A stretch of DNA of 64,000 nt from Larix kaempferi (Eukaryota > Streptophyta > Pinopsida > Pinales > Pinaceae): positions 310,001 through 374,000 of the forward strand of contig BSBM01002086.1 of NCBI GenBank assembly GCA_027924585.1, read 5' to 3'. Within the stretch, counting starts at the first letter, position 1. Every line of letters starts with the position of its first letter. The notes under the pieces are model-generated. The model saw only the letters and a list, made by a program, of their open reading frames with translations, made no database searches and was not told the DNA's origin. The translations under genes were made by a program, and so were the position numbers. Of this stretch, positions 1 to 12,744 are shown piece by piece.

Positions 1-1
1 G

Positions 2-1772
2 GCTAATCACTCTGGATTTTCCGAAGGACCCTAGGCCTACACGGGAAGAAATGATTGAAACCTATGTTAAAACCCTTGCTGCTGTTCTTGGAAGGTATTT
101 TGTTTCATTTTAATTCATTCTTCATGTTACCAGGTATTCTTAATTTGTTCCTCTCATTTGTCTCTCTCTCGGAGGGATTTTGTTCTCCTTGCTTTAAAAC
201 ACTAGTTAAAAAATGTGGAAGTGTCAGAGTATTGATCTCACATTAACGACAATGGTGGGAGTGTCAGGGTATTAATCTCACATTAACGACAGTGGTAAAA
301 CCAAGGTGATTTATGAAGCACTTCACTCACCAAAAACTTGACCATTCTGAAAATGGGCTTTGGAGTGGCCATTGTTTAGTTTGATTGTTTTGTTGCTTTT
401 GTGAAGACTTTTTTTTGGTTGCAAGCTTACTAAAAAATCAAAGTGGTATATCCTTTGTTGAGCGTTGAGCTTTGGGCTCCATGTTAGTTTGAGTATCATA
501 TGCATGAAAAACTTTGTCAATTCTAAATATGGTTTTGGGATGCAATTCCCAATTTTGGTGTGATACTATTCTCTCACACTTTTAACAGAGAGATGTCTTT
601 ATGATTCATTTTGTTTGCAAGTTTACTAAAATCAAAGTGCATATCCTTTTTAAGACTATTTCAAACTTATTACACGTGCACACCCTTCATGTCTTATAGT
701 GAAGAGGAGGCTAAAAAGAAAATCTATGCCCTGAGTACCACTGTGTACACTGGATTTCAATGTAATATAGATGAAGCCACATCAGAAAGACTAAAAGGTA
801 CGTGCATGTACATCCACTCGAATCACGCACCAAGTTTGTGAAACAGTTTATATTTCTGTCCTGCCTACCTTCCTTCCTTCTAGGTTTTGTGTTGACAGAT
901 TTTATATTGATTTCAGAGCAGCCTCTTGTTAATTGGGTGCTTCCTGATGGGTATGGTGACCCTGAACTTGGTATATTTGCAGGTGAGAATATAGTTAATA
1001 TGTATACTTTTTATCAGAAATTAGAGTATATATATATATATGCTTATTTTTTACATGATTGCAAACCTACTTGCTCTATAGGACCTTTTCTTTGAGAATC
1101 AAAATTGATTAAAATGTTATTATAAATGTTAATTTAGGAATTCATTTCTTAATACTGTTATAAGTGATTTAACAGTTCAGTTATGACTGATAAAAGTTTT
1201 AAACAGCTCGTTATGTCTGAGATTAGTTGTTTGTATGATTAGTTTGTTTAGGACAAGTTCTTTGATTAAACAGCTCAGTTATGAGTGATTAAACAACTCA
1301 GTTATAAATGATTAGATGTCAGTGATCACAGTTGGGTAACCGGTAATACAGGTGCTGCTTTGTGACTGACAAAAGATATTCTTACTCAGGTGATAGATAC
1401 AACAATGGGGTAATAACACCAGATCCTAATCCACCCAGGCCTCCTAGTGAGAGACCCAGACAGAGAAACTACGATAGGCCGAGATTTGATAGGGAAAGAG
1501 ATCCCAGGGCCGGAGGAGGAAGAGACAATATACAGGGAGAACGCCGAGATTATAGACCCAGGCCAATGGAAGGAAGGGGAAATTACAGGCCTACAGAAGG
1601 ACGGGACAATTACAGGCCTATGGAACGAAGAGACACAATGCAGGGAGAGCGACGAGATAATAGGCCACCATATGAACGAAGAGAGCCAATGCAGGGGGAA
1701 CGGAGGGAATATATGCGACCCGAGGATCGAGGAGACCCTGTGCCACCTATTGACCGAAGAGATTCATTCTAA
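2..1772 (+). CDS. MORF: MORF/RIP-family organellar RNA editing factor, 3' part (4 exons seen)
   Basis: MORF proteins act in plastids or mitochondria as partners of PPR editing factors in C-to-U RNA editing. Four exons join in frame: 2-94 (incomplete 5'), 700-797, 917-982 and 1390-1772, with GT-AG introns of 605, 119 and 407 bases. Exon 1 reads [20 protein letters not shown], exon 2 [20 protein letters not shown] and exon 3 [13 protein letters not shown], all in the order of the MORF domain. Exon 4 gives [15 protein letters not shown] and then a tail of about 110 residues rich in Arg, Asp and Pro, with imperfect units of the type GRxNYRPxE and RRExMQGERR; the stop is TAA at 1770-1772. The long tail recalls MORF members with extended low-complexity C-termini, but the exact member cannot be named. 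The start codon and transit peptide lie left of the window. No stop or frameshift was seen, so this may be a working gene. Confidence 0.88.
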
Positions 1773-4418
1773 AGATATGCCAATTATGTGTGGTCAAGAT
1801 TCAAGACTCAAGAGAAGCACTTGGAGAAGGTAAGCTTCTAAATATGAGCTGGAAAATATGATATCTTAACTCTATGTATAACACATGAAACTGACTATGT
1901 CTTATTAAGTGAGTAACATGTGTTATATAGGGTTAAACTCAAGTAAACAATATTACATTCCAACTAAAGATAGAGATGTGTTGGGATAATTTATAATTTG
2001 GTATCAGAATTATTTAATTGGCAAACTGTTATTTGTGCATGCTTTAATTCTGTCTTTGTGGTGTAAAACTTTGGAGTTATCAGTCTGTGCTGTGTCCTCT
2101 CCATCCCAAAAAAGGGAAATATTTCTGAATTGACTTGCCTCTTCTATAACATATTATTTTTCTTGAATAAAGTTTGATTGCAATCTTGCGATGCAGGTAG
2201 ATGACAACTTTGTGATAGCTGAAGAAAATAGAAGGCATATACCAAATCTGGTGTCTTGCTTCTCTCCCACTTACTGGTTCCAAAGAGTTCATAATTGTTC
2301 ATTTGTTCATTGGAAATTTTGTTATGTGGTTATCACATGGAGAGTGCAAATGGTAGATGTGGTATCTGAAGTCTAGAGGTTTATGTGAATAGATCTTTCT
2401 GATTTTCTGTTTAGAAGATATAGGGAAAATGGGTGTTATGACTGTGATCTTAGACTTCATTTACTGGACTATTAAGTACTTTCAATATCTACAGGTTTGG
2501 ATGTTTTTAATTCTGGTTGTATAATGTAGCACAATCTCCATGGTTTGATTGAGCCTTTGTTTCTAAATTTTCTGTATAGATACTATAGGGAATGGGTGTT
2601 ATGACTATGATCTAATACTTAAATATGTTCTTTATTTACTATTGGACTATAACTACCGACAATATCTACAGGTTTTGTGTTTTAAGTCTGATTGTTATTG
2701 TAGCACAATCTCCATGGTAGCATGAACTCATTGTTGTTGGAATCCATGTCATATTCTGAATACTCTTGTTAGTGTTTTTGCATTTATCAACACTGTTGGA
2801 GTTTATGAAATACCTTGTGAATTAGCTTTACAGAGATAAAAGGGCATATTTCTTTCTAATTATATACTTATATTGACTTGGTGGAATTTGCAGATTCCAG
2901 ATGGTTATCAAGATCAAATATATTTTTTTCTCTAATTTCTTGCATGCCTCACACACTTTCTTCCATATGGTTTGAACTGGGCATACTAGTGGTTGGTATG
3001 TGGAAAGAGCAGGGTGGATTGGCATGTGAATTAGGATTTCTGCTGCAAGCAAATAAAATACTGACTTACTGTAATTTGCAAACTCGTGACAATGCTCCAG
3101 ATCAAGTTGTAATTTACTTTGCTTGCAAGCCTTATAATTCTATTGTTTAAGCTACGTTGAATGAACATTAACTGGGTACATTATTCGGTAGCATGCAATT
3201 TTTGTTGGTCATGTTTTCACTGAAGTCAATGTCTACTACAACTGCTAAGTAGTTGAGTTGGAGAAACCATGTTATCTATGTCAATGCAGGCATTAAAGTA
3301 GATGGTGATGCAATATGGTTTCTATGGCTCACCAAGACTAATAAAAAGTCTCTTTGCATCTTCCTACCATTCCTACCCTTATCAAGTTGGTTGACACCAG
3401 ACTACTAAAGGACGGGTTAACCTCATCTTCATGGGAGTTTCTCACCCTGCAGAGTTGTTGGTGTTAATGCCAGAATCCCTGGAATTGATTTTGTTTCTGT
3501 ATGTAGGCACAACTTTTACACAGAGCAAAGAGTGAAGGCATACTAATCACATACAGCCATATATATATTCAAGAGTATAGAACGCTATAGTTTAGGCTTA
3601 ACTACTAACTTCTAGGGCAATGACATTCTGATTGGCTATCTTACTGCGTGTTTATAAAATAGTATCCCTCTTCACCTCCTGGAATCAAACCCTTACATGG
3701 CTGAGCAGAGACTTAGTCTGGGACTCTGGCCTCATGGCTAGGGGCTTGATGAGTTGTAGTAGCAGGACTATTTGTGCATTACCCGCTGCATCCCCAAAGA
3801 CACAGGTGGCTGTGTCTCACAGCCACCCTGCCTGATGGGATTGTATACATTGATAAAATACCTTGCAAGTGATTGTCATTTTCATGTGGTTAGAACAGAA
3901 GCGTTTAAGGCATACAAATCATATACAAGGCACACATAAGTTTGTGTATCAAACTTTATGTGGGCTACAGGTTTTAGATTTATCTCACAATCTGTGAACT
4001 GAAGTAATTGTAATTGATGTCCACAAAAGGTAGACGACTATTTACAAACCTTAACTCTACAGTCAGAGAGATGCAATATTGCAATTGGTATATACTGACA
4101 CAGGCATTTGTATCCCCCAGGGGTCAAAACTACAACCTGAGCTTAATCTTTTGAGTCTATTAAAAGATTTATCCCAAGATCTTAATAGCATTTTACAAAG
4201 AAGGTGGGCCTATTTACCTCCTGGAAACAAACCCTTCATGGCCTTTACAATCATATTATTACAATTTTATGAAACTTGATCTCAGTAGTCACATCTGTAA
4301 ATATATATAATGACGCTGCTGGGAAGAAAAAACTATGACTTACATTACCTGTATTCTGCAAGAATCTACCCAAATAAAACCTTGCTAATATGGAAGAGGT
4401 CAACATTTGGACTCTTTC
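1773..4418. other. 3' flank of the MORF gene, no other gene recognised
   Basis: This stretch follows the MORF stop codon. A donor-like aggtaagc at about 1829 and an acceptor-like gatgcag at about 2195 could bound an intron in the 3' UTR; that is inference. A tandem duplication lies at 2413-2725. Two related stretches, near 3660-3700 and 4205-4245, share a cacctcctggaa-type phrase. Short open frames here show no family resemblance. Confidence 0.5.
2413..2725 (+). repeat. Diverged tandem duplication, two copies of about 160 bases
   Basis: The string of gggtgttatgact, a t-rich middle, caatatctacaggtt and gtagcacaatctccatgg occurs at about 2413-2545 and again at about 2577-2720 in the same order, with substitutions and small indels. 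It looks like an old direct duplication in the gene's 3' flank. Confidence 0.7.
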
Positions 4419-4790
4419 TGTTAAAATTATTAACTCCTACTTACCTTATAGATTAATGTGTGATACTTGATCCAACTAGAATGTTGTGGTTTGTTATTGT
4501 ACTGGTCATTGTGATGTTGAGTTTGTCTCTATGTGAGTGTCCTTATTGTGTATTTTTAGGAGGTTGTTGAATCTTTTGTTGGATGAGATATTTTGTTTTC
4601 CAACAAAATTGTTTTTAACTTTAGGATGAGTGGTTGGAGGGCTGAGAGAATTTCTCAACCTCTCTCTCTTTCTCTAGTCAGGAAGTGGTTTAATACAATG
4701 TTGTATAATTATGTAACATTGTTTGATGAATATATCACTAAACATGGTTTTGGTGTGTGGAAACCATGTTTACTTTCCCATTTCTGTACA
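4419..4790 (+). mobile_element. Element C, 5' LTR
   Basis: The repeat begins tgttaaaattattaactcc and ends ctgtaca. A close relative starts at 11560 (tgttggaattattaattcc) directly after a purine tract, and later portions recur at 31360-31555 and 40516-40664. The end at 4790 is set by the primer-binding site that follows at once. TG...CA ends and the downstream primer site make it a 5' LTR of 372 bases. Confidence 0.75.
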
Positions 4791-4803
4791 TTGTATTAGA
4801 GCC
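4791..4803 (+). other. Element C primer-binding site
   Basis: ttgtattagagcc matches 11 of 13 bases of the initiator-tRNA-Met-type site tggtatcagagcc and abuts the LTR end, as is usual in Copia elements. Confidence 0.7.
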
Positions 4804-5482
4804 AATAGAGAGGCTTGTGATCATGGTAGTGTTCTGCATTACTATTTTTCTGTAGATGTAGGATTAATTTAGGTGAGACTAGATTGTTTTGTGAGTGATT
4901 TATCCATTGTGTTTTTGTGGCCACAGTTTGTCCATCGTAATATGTTGATTGTCTACGAGATCTGTTTGGCAAGTTGTGTAAGATCACTGCAATGATCGAT
5001 TTTATATACTTGGAGAGAGAGAATCTCTTGGCGCGGTTGACTTGCTAGAAATGCTGTTGGTGTGTGAAAGCATGACCTCCCCAATCTCGTCTTTGCCGTG
5101 CTTAATTTGCTGCAATGTGAATATGTAGCAAGCAATGATTTTTTGCAGTGCACCATAGGCGTGAGAGATATGAGCTATAGTGACACGCTGTGAAGATTGG
5201 AGGAATGTGCTTATGTAATGAAGTTTTTTCTAGTTTCACTACTTGAATGTGAAACCTTCGCTTGAGGTTTCTGAGGTTTCTTTGTAAGAAACTTTATTTT
5301 GGAGGTTTCTGAGGTTTGACTGACATCCTGCGTGATTATCAGAAAATCTTTCTGTTAATAGATGATGGCTGAAGGATTCTCGGACAGAGATGTCAAAAGA
5401 AATCCTTCGAACTTAAGTTTTACTTCATGTACCTTTTGATTCGTAATGAATAACATTGGTATGCCTTTTTTCTTGCTGGAAA
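4804..5482 (+). mobile_element. Element C leader region, non-coding
   Basis: This is the untranslated part between the primer site and the LINE fragment. It includes the sequence block 5295-5340 that is the apparent template for the filler DNA at 5511-5613. No gag reading frame is visible. Confidence 0.5.
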
Positions 5483-5635
5483 AAAATATAGTGCCTTACC
5501 AAAGATATCCTGCGTTTGACTGACATCCTGCGTTTGACTGATATCCTGCGTTTGACTGACATCCTGCGTGATTATCCTGCATTTGACTGACTGCGTTTGA
5601 AACCTCCAAAATATAGTGCCTTACCAAAGATATCC
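5483..5635. repeat. Junction patchwork of short copied segments
   Basis: A 28-base block aaaatatagtgccttaccaa... occurs identically at 5483-5510 and 5608-5635; the second copy is in place as LINE coding sequence. Between them lie repeats of tgcgtttgactgacatcc. Bases 5551-5576 are identical to 5315-5340, and 5599-5613 are the exact reverse complement of 5295-5309. The block marks the left edge of the LINE fragment. Confidence 0.85.
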
Positions 5636-8236
5636 AAATTTTTAAGCCCCCAGCCCCCAGATTTTACAGGCTTAGTAATATAATCCCATTTGGCCATAAT
5701 AAGTCTTCTACGCTCCATACCACCTATCCAGAGAAAATTGGAGCATAGCCTATTTAATTTCTTGAGGATCGATTTGGGCAATTTGAATAATGATAACCAA
5801 TAGATTGGGATGCTTGTCAGAACCGCTCTGACCAGAGTAAGGCGGCCACCAACAGATAGGAGTCTGTTAGTCCAGGATTGAATTCTATATTCCACCTTCT
5901 TTACTAGCCAAGTCATTGACTCTATAGTTATTTAGCTTTAGAAAATAACCCAGATATGTAAATCCATCCTCTAATTTCTGAACTTTATATGGGAGAACAT
6001 TCTGTAATTCCTCAATATGCAAATCACCCAGATTGTTCTGAAATAAGATGGACTTTCTATCACTAACCTTCATTCCAGATGCACAACAAAAGAGTGAAAT
6101 GGAATTCTTGAAACATCTTTCACCAATAGAGTTTGCACCAACTAACAGAACATCATCAACAAAGAGCAAATGCGATATTGATATCTCTCTGGAGAGCTTG
6201 ATCCCTTTTATAAGACCATCATTCTTTGCCTTAAGGATAATTCTGCTTAAACCATCAATGACCAGCAAAAAAAGAATAGGTGATAGTGGACATCCCTGTC
6301 TTATTCCCCGTGAGCACTTAAAGAAATTTGATGGTATCCCATTAACAAGAACAACAATGTTTGTTGAAGTCAAACATGACATAATCCATCTCAGCATGAT
6401 AGGAGACAAGCCAATTTGAATGAGAAGAACTCTGAGGTAGCACCAATCCACACGATCATAAGCTTTTTCAAGATCCATTTTAAGAATGAAGGCCTTTTTG
6501 TTTAGAATCTTTATAGTGTGGATTATTTCATGGGTGATGCCAACTGCATCTAGAATCTGTTTATCATGAAGAAAGCCAAACTGGTTTGCTGACACATACT
6601 TTGACAGTCCTGGCTTAATCCTCACAGCTATGATCTTGGATATCAGTTTATAAATCAAATTGCATAATGCAATAGGCCTGTATTCTCCAAAAGATGAGGG
6701 ATTGTTACATTTCGGAATTAAGGTCAGAAATGTTGAGTTCATGGCACCTGAAATGTAACCATAGATTCTGGAGTATTCCACCATTACAAGGATTTCTTCT
6801 CCCATTAAGTAAAAAAAGTGCAAAAATAACTCCATCGTCCAGCCATCAGGCCCAAGACTTTTATCTTTTGCAAAACGTTTTAATGTATCTTCAACTTCTT
6901 TGAGAGTAACCTCTGCTTCTAATTCTAAAGCCTCCTGAGGACTGAAAAATGCTGGGAACAGGCGAGCAATCTCTATTTGTTTAAGCAAATCATTACCCCC
7001 AGGATCTTTGAAGATATTACCAAAGAAATTTGCAGCAGCATCTTGTAGCTGAATCTGACCATTAATTGAAACTCCATCAGCATCATTTAATTCTCAAATA
7101 GCTTTTTTATTCCTTCTATAAGATGCATAAGCATGAAAATGCTTAGTATTATTGTCCCCGAGTTCCAGCCACAAGGCTCGACTTTTTAATCTCCACTTTG
7201 CCTCTTCTTTTAACAATAAAACCTCCTTTTTTGCACTCAATAACTTTAGTAAACCTTGATCCTCTTCACTGTCCATAGAATCAATTTCCTTTTGATAAAC
7301 CTTCTTGATTTGTTCCTGCAAATCCTCATATTCCTGGAGATCTTGCTTCTTTTTATTTTTAATCCATGATTTAACAACAGCCTTCACCTTCCTGAGTTTA
7401 ATAACAAATTTATCCATAGGGTTTGAGTCCCAATCCTGACAGGGAGCGAGCCATGACTTTCTAACAGTTTCACAAAAACTTTCATCAAGTAGCCAAGTGT
7501 TGTTAAACTTGAATGGGAAGTTCTTTGGACCTTGAGCATCATCAAACTGGAGAAAAATGGGTCAATGGTCCAAGAATATATCTTCCCCCACCCAAGAACG
7601 ATATCTTTGAACCTGTTGCAACAGAGGCCGCGAAACCAGGAAGCGGTCAAGTCTTTTAAGGATACCTTCCTTGCCAGCTCTGCCATTTGTCCATGTGGGC
7701 ATAATAGGAGCAGGAGCCACATCCACCAAATCAAAATTTAAAAGTAAATCAGAGAAATATTCAACTAAATCATCAAAACGAGCCTTGGAGCCCCAAATTT
7801 CAGACCCATTTAAAGTGAAATTCAGGTCTCCTGCAAGAATAAGATTAGGAGAATTTAAAAGCCCAGACATTTTGAGATGGTCCCAAAATTCAGCCCTGCT
7901 ATTGTAAGGACCATAGCAATTTAGTATAGTAATTTGAGAATCATGAAAAATACCCCGTCCCTGCATCAAATTCCCCCATTTAGATTTATAGGTTTTGAAA
8001 CAGAAACAATTTGGGTTCCATCCAACAAGCAAACCACCAGACTTCCCATATGCACGAATGGCAGAGAACTCCCAACTAGAACACACATTAACCAGTTTTA
8101 GAATTGCCTCATTATTTGTACACATAGTTTCCTGAATGAGCAGAACATCCGGGCTAGTAGCAGATAACAGTTTCGACAAGGCCCTACCTCGGGAAACTTT
8201 GCCTAACCCTCGAATATTTAGTGAGGCAATTAGCAT
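5608..8236 (-). pseudogene. LINE (plant L1-type) ORF2: endonuclease and reverse transcriptase, broken
   Basis: ORF2 encodes the nicking endonuclease and reverse transcriptase of a non-LTR retrotransposon. It reads right to left from the ATG at 8234-8236. The endonuclease shows SLNIRGLG, LIQETM, LAGDLNF and the terminal DH. The RT shows KMDLEKAYDRVDW, RQGCPLSPILF and the catalytic LLFVDDVLLVG at about 6150, then the post-RT FTYLG and the WTNRLLSVGGRLTLV region. Two in-frame TGA codons (7562-7564, directly after DH, and 7094-7096) and one frameshift near 5885-5916 break it. Apart from that, one frame runs from 8236 to 5885. The zinc-ribbon C-terminus, the 3' UTR and the poly(A) are missing, which is unusual because L1 copies normally keep the 3' end. 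The fragment sits inside element C. Confidence 0.93.
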
Positions 8237-8385
8237 TATTCACCCTGGCTCGCGGGCGTCACTGCTCTAAGTGCCCTAGGGTTTGAAAGATCACCACTGC
8301 CGGCGAGGGCATCATCAATTCTCACCGAAAGCGGGACAAAAACATCACCAATAGGCTCATCACAATTCAACACTAGGGATTTGTT
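8236..8385 (-). pseudogene. LINE ORF1, C-terminal remnant
   Basis: Upstream of ORF2 on the minus strand, a frame reading LVLNCDEPIGDVFVPLSVRI and ending LRAVTPASQGE stops at TAA 8236-8238. That stop shares one base with the ORF2 start (taATG), the tight ORF1-ORF2 arrangement seen in plant L1-type elements. The Gag-like N-terminal domain and zinc knuckle are absent, and a stop appears in the frame just beyond about 8390, where element C sequence resumes. Confidence 0.65.
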
Positions 8386-11300
8386 GCATTGACTCTAAGC
8401 ATTGATTTGTGAGTTTGATGGGAAAGTAATTGTGGTAGAGCTTTTTGCATTTTAGAGAAAGAGGAGTTGTATAGCTTAATCTACTTGTGCATCAATCTGC
8501 TCAAGAATACATGTGTATTTGATGAGGGTCTTGTGAAGGGTCAAAGGAGCAGTCATTGTTTAGTCTAGAAAACCTCACACTAGTGGAGAGCAAGCTCATA
8601 AATGCTTAGTGTGTGAACATTATTGAAGCCAATAGATATGGTAAAAGGAGGAAAAATTGCACGACGACTCTCAAAATGAATGCAAAGAAAGCATTTAATA
8701 TTTATTATGTTTTGTGTGTCACTCAATACATTTCGTTGCCTATGCTTGTGTGGTGTGAACTTGTGTGTTAACATGGTATCTACTTGCTAAAAATTGATTT
8801 GTGAGGAGTCACATGCTCATCATAAGGAGAAAGAATTTGCACGGAGACCTCATGGATGATAGATGTTAGTGGTAGAGGGAAAGCATGGGTTAACTTGTAG
8901 TGTTTTCTTCTTGCTCTTGTTAACATGGATAAGAAGGGTGATGTCAAGATGCTACGAAAGGTGTAGTTTCCAATCTTGACTACCAGATTTATTCATGCCC
9001 AAGGAATTTGATACTTTCTATCACGGTCTTCGAATGATAGGTCATTAATATTTGGTGTTTGTTGATGCATTAGACAAGTTGTTGTGTCTTAGTGAGGATC
9101 AGTGGAATTGTGATTGGGAAGAGGAGCTAAATTTGTTTATGTTGGTGGTATGTTGTTGAAATTTTGTTTGGGTGCCTCGATAAGGATAGATTGTTGACCA
9201 TGCTTAGGGATGAAGGAGAGAACCTATGAAGTCACAGAAGCAAGAATTTGAGCTCCAATAGTGATGGTGGTTGAGAGAATGAATAATGTCGATGTGGTAT
9301 TAATCATTGGTTGTTGATCGGCTTCTGAAGCGAGCATGGGAGGAGTGGTGGTTGTTGCATTGACCCTAAATTTTTGATGCATTTGTTTCTGTGTTTTGAT
9401 GGGTGTTGTTGACATGTGCTCTTGTCGAGTAACATAATCATATTGTTGGGGTCTCTTGTTGCATGTGCATGCTTGTGTTGAAAATGCCTTGGAGATAGAA
9501 ATCAAGAAACATATTGAGCTTAGCTAACTCAATATGGGAGTAGTTGTTTTGTTAGGGAGATTCACAGGTGAAGGGAGATTCAAGACAAACTCTGAACCAA
9601 GATGTCGTAGATGCATGTGAAGATACCAAGTATGTGCATGAATCCAAAGAAACATATCAATAGAAGCATTTGGTCATGTGTCATGATCTCTTGTTGATTA
9701 TTGTAGCCTTGCATGGCAACATTGTGATGTAAAAGGCATTCCTGACTTTGTTTGATTAGTTGTGTTGTAGTTGAAAGAAAATACAAGTTGTTTTTATCTC
9801 CTATAGTTGTTCCATGATGAAATGTTGTTTGATGAATGTGCAACCATAAGACCTTAGATTTGTTGGTGCATAGATAATAGAGTGTAGGGTTGGGATTAAT
9901 GCATCTTATATATAGACTATTTTCTCGGAGCATTGGCGAGCACCATGGTTGGGTACCTTGGTGTCTTGTTAGATGGAAATTTGTTACAGGATGGCTAGTT
10001 GTTCAATGTTCATAGTTAATTTGATGTTAGGCCTTGGTGTACAATAGGTTCTTAATGAATCTACGAGGTACTAGTGTTCAACCCAAATGTATGGTTGGTT
10101 CCCAATCGATATGTTGTTCAAGTTGTTAGGATTAATAAATGTTGGTTGGCTATTATGGAAGTTAAAGGTTCAATGAAGTTGTATTGTTTTCACTAGAGAA
10201 GCCAAGTGTCAATGGTAGACTTAATTTTGAGTTGGAATGATGAGATTGTAGGGAGGAGGTTAATGATGTTCTAGATACAATAGAGTTTTTGGAGTTTTGT
10301 TCAAAATCGTGACAATGATAGTTCTTGTCGGGGTTGTGAAGATTGGTTGTTGATGGACAAACAAGGCAAAGCTTCATGGGTTAATGAATTATGGAGGATA
10401 TTATTCTATTGAACAATAAAGTGAGTTGCATAAAGGATAACATTGATGTTTTTTGCAGTAGCTATAGTAGTGGTGTTGCTTTGTATGCTAAGCTTTTGTG
10501 TGCATAAAAGCCTGGGATCTACACATATATGGTGCCCATTTGTCCTCTTATGTGTGTCAAGGATTGGTAAATGGAGCACGATGCATAGATCCATCACTAT
10601 GTGGTACAATGAGTGGCAATATCAAGAGTTCGTTGGTTGTGATAGCAGTGGTATGAGAATTACTAGGTGTGGCGAGTTGATGGCTTGCTTGGTGTGTCTA
10701 AGTTAAGATGGATAGATAGCTAGGTGTGTCTAAGCTGATAGCTTGCATGGTGTGTTTGAGCTAAGATGGATAGATTGCTTGATGTGAGTTGCTAGATTGC
10801 TTGGTGTGTTTGAGCTAAGGAGGATAAATTGCTTGGTGTGTCTGACTTGATAACTCGCTTTATGTTCAAGCATGATAGTTTGCCTGGTGCGTCTAAGCTG
10901 AATGGAGGATGGTTTGGTGCGTGGGTCTAGATCCAAATGTTCCTAGTTATGGTGTCCAAGCTATCGGGTTTGGTATCTATGATGATGAGTAAATTCAACT
11001 TAGCTAGGACATTTGGTGTTTGGTCGCATAAGTAGAGTTGGTAATTCAATCTTGCTTGAGCATGAGGGTAGCTGATGCATGTCCACATGGTATAATTGAG
11101 TTGATTCATTGAAGTGAACACATATTGCATTGTTGTTTTTTTCTTGAAGAGGGAGGTTGTTCACTCATGGGACCAAAAACATGTATACAAGTTTTGTGTG
11201 TCAGAATGAGGTAAGATTCAAGGGACACGTGTAAATAGAGATTGGGTGCATTTGTTGCACTGATGAGTGCTTGGAATTGCTAATTTTGGAGTTCATCAAG

Positions 11301-11548
11301 AAGTTGAATGAACCATGTACTTGAAGGACATTGTGCTAGATCGGTAGTTACAACAATTATGTGCTTATGCATTTTGGTGGATGGTTCTTCTTTTATATGG
11401 ACTTCGACAAATTGGTGATGTCTACAAGAAGCAAGTACCTAGTAGACTTTGTTTATGATCAATGTATACAGTGTCTTGAGGAGCATGTATTGCAAAGAAC
11501 TAGATGATGATGAAGACTCTACTTGACAGAGATTAGGACAAGTACTTG
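8386..11548 (+). mobile_element. Element C internal region, no recognisable pol
   Basis: The sequence between the LINE fragment and the purine tract shows no Copia protease, integrase or RT motif on either strand; open frames are short. The phrase tgttgcattgac recurs at about 8383 and 9356, so parts are internally duplicated. Short direct repeats fill 10676-10925. Element C may be a non-autonomous derivative or simply too decayed to read. Confidence 0.5.
10676..10925 (+). repeat. Degenerate short tandem repeats in element C
   Basis: Variants of gatagattgcttggtgtgtttgagctaa recur about six to seven times at spacings near 35-50 bases, with substitutions in every copy. Confidence 0.7.
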
Positions 11549-11693
11549 TTAAAGGGGAGTGTTGGAATTATTAATTCCTACTTGTCTCACATATTATTGT
11601 GTTATACTTAATTGTACTAGAATGTTATGGTTTATTATTGTATTGGTCATTGTGATGTAGAGTTTGTCTCTATGTGAGCAACCTTCTTGTGTG
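11548..11693 (+). mobile_element. Element C polypurine tract and start of 3' LTR, interrupted
   Basis: The tract ttaaaggggag at 11549-11559 runs directly into tgttggaattattaattcc at 11560, a relative of the LTR at 4419. The LTR stops being recognisable at 11693, where element A begins; later parts reappear at 31360 beyond A. Confidence 0.7.
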
Positions 11694-12144
11694 TGTTAGG
11701 GTTGCACCCTAACTTGCCTAGTTAGTTGAATATGTTGTTACTCGATGAATTACATATCTTTTTTATTAAATAAGGTGCCATGAAGTAGTAGATTGTGAAA
11801 TCAATAAATGTAAGTGGCTTAATTAAATGTCCAATATTTAGTGATTGAGGCCTCACTAATGGAGGTCCACGAGGTGGTTAGGGTTTTGGTCAATTAGAAA
11901 CTATATAGTAGTAGAAGTGATGTAATCAATTATCAAGAGATTATTACTGTATTTGGAGCTCCTACTCATGTTGGAGGTTGCCCCCTCGAAGAGGCAAGTG
12001 AACATTGCATTTAGTTATGGATATTGATAACGGTTTGCTTATTGTTGTTATTTTCCATTTATGGTTTTGTTTATTCACTTTCCATAGTTATATTTCAATG
12101 TATTTTACTTTGAATATTCCATTTCGTCTTCAAGGAACACCACA
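11694..12144 (+). mobile_element. Element A 5' LTR
   Basis: It starts tgttagggttgcaccctaac and ends ccaca. It aligns throughout with 30911-31359 through shared phrases such as ttattaaataagg, ggtggttagggttttggtc and ctcgaagaggcaagtgaaca. Divergence between the copies is high, so the insertion is old. Confidence 0.85.
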
Positions 12145-12146
12145 AG

Positions 12147-12157
12147 TGGTATAAGAG
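12147..12157 (+). other. Element A primer-binding site
   Basis: tggtataagag, two bases after the LTR end, differs by one base from the initiator-tRNA-Met-type tggtatcagag. Confidence 0.75.
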
Positions 12158-12744
12158 AACTTTTATGTGCCAACACTTGCTCCACTTTTAGTTTTTATTT
12201 ATTTATTATAAGTTAGAGATGTGTTCCAACGTCTTTAAATAACACAGAGATTTGTTGTTCAACTGGTAAACTTGTTGTTGGGGAAGAATACACAAAAAAT
12301 ACAAGCAACATCACTTGATTGGACACCCTTGTAACCTTTGTTGGCACCCTTTGAGTAGTATCACATTAGACAACACATGTATATGATTTTTTCATCCACA
12401 TACCTTTGAGTATATTAGAAGTGCCCTCGACATACTTCAAACCAACCTTAGATAATCTTTTTGACAATCTTGGTGCTATAGTACACCGAGAACAACACTT
12501 GGAAAGATCATTCTTGCAAATTAGGGTATCAAGTAGTACAACTAAGGGTATGGTATGATCTCCTTGGTGTCATGAAAGATTCAACTTAGTACTATTGTTG
12601 GAAACCCTTTGGTATATGAAAGAGCTATAGCACTTGACACCCCTTTGTGGCACTTGACAGTCCTTTGTGCTTGGGACCTTCCGAATCCTAGCCTCTCCCT
12701 ATAAACCCTAGCTTTTGCAACACAACACTCACAATGTGTTAGCC

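Noticed and set aside
1447-1833. Alternative 128-codon frame in the last MORF exon
   Set aside because: The MORF reading frame is fixed by three upstream exons; this one is an out-of-frame product of purine-rich repeats.
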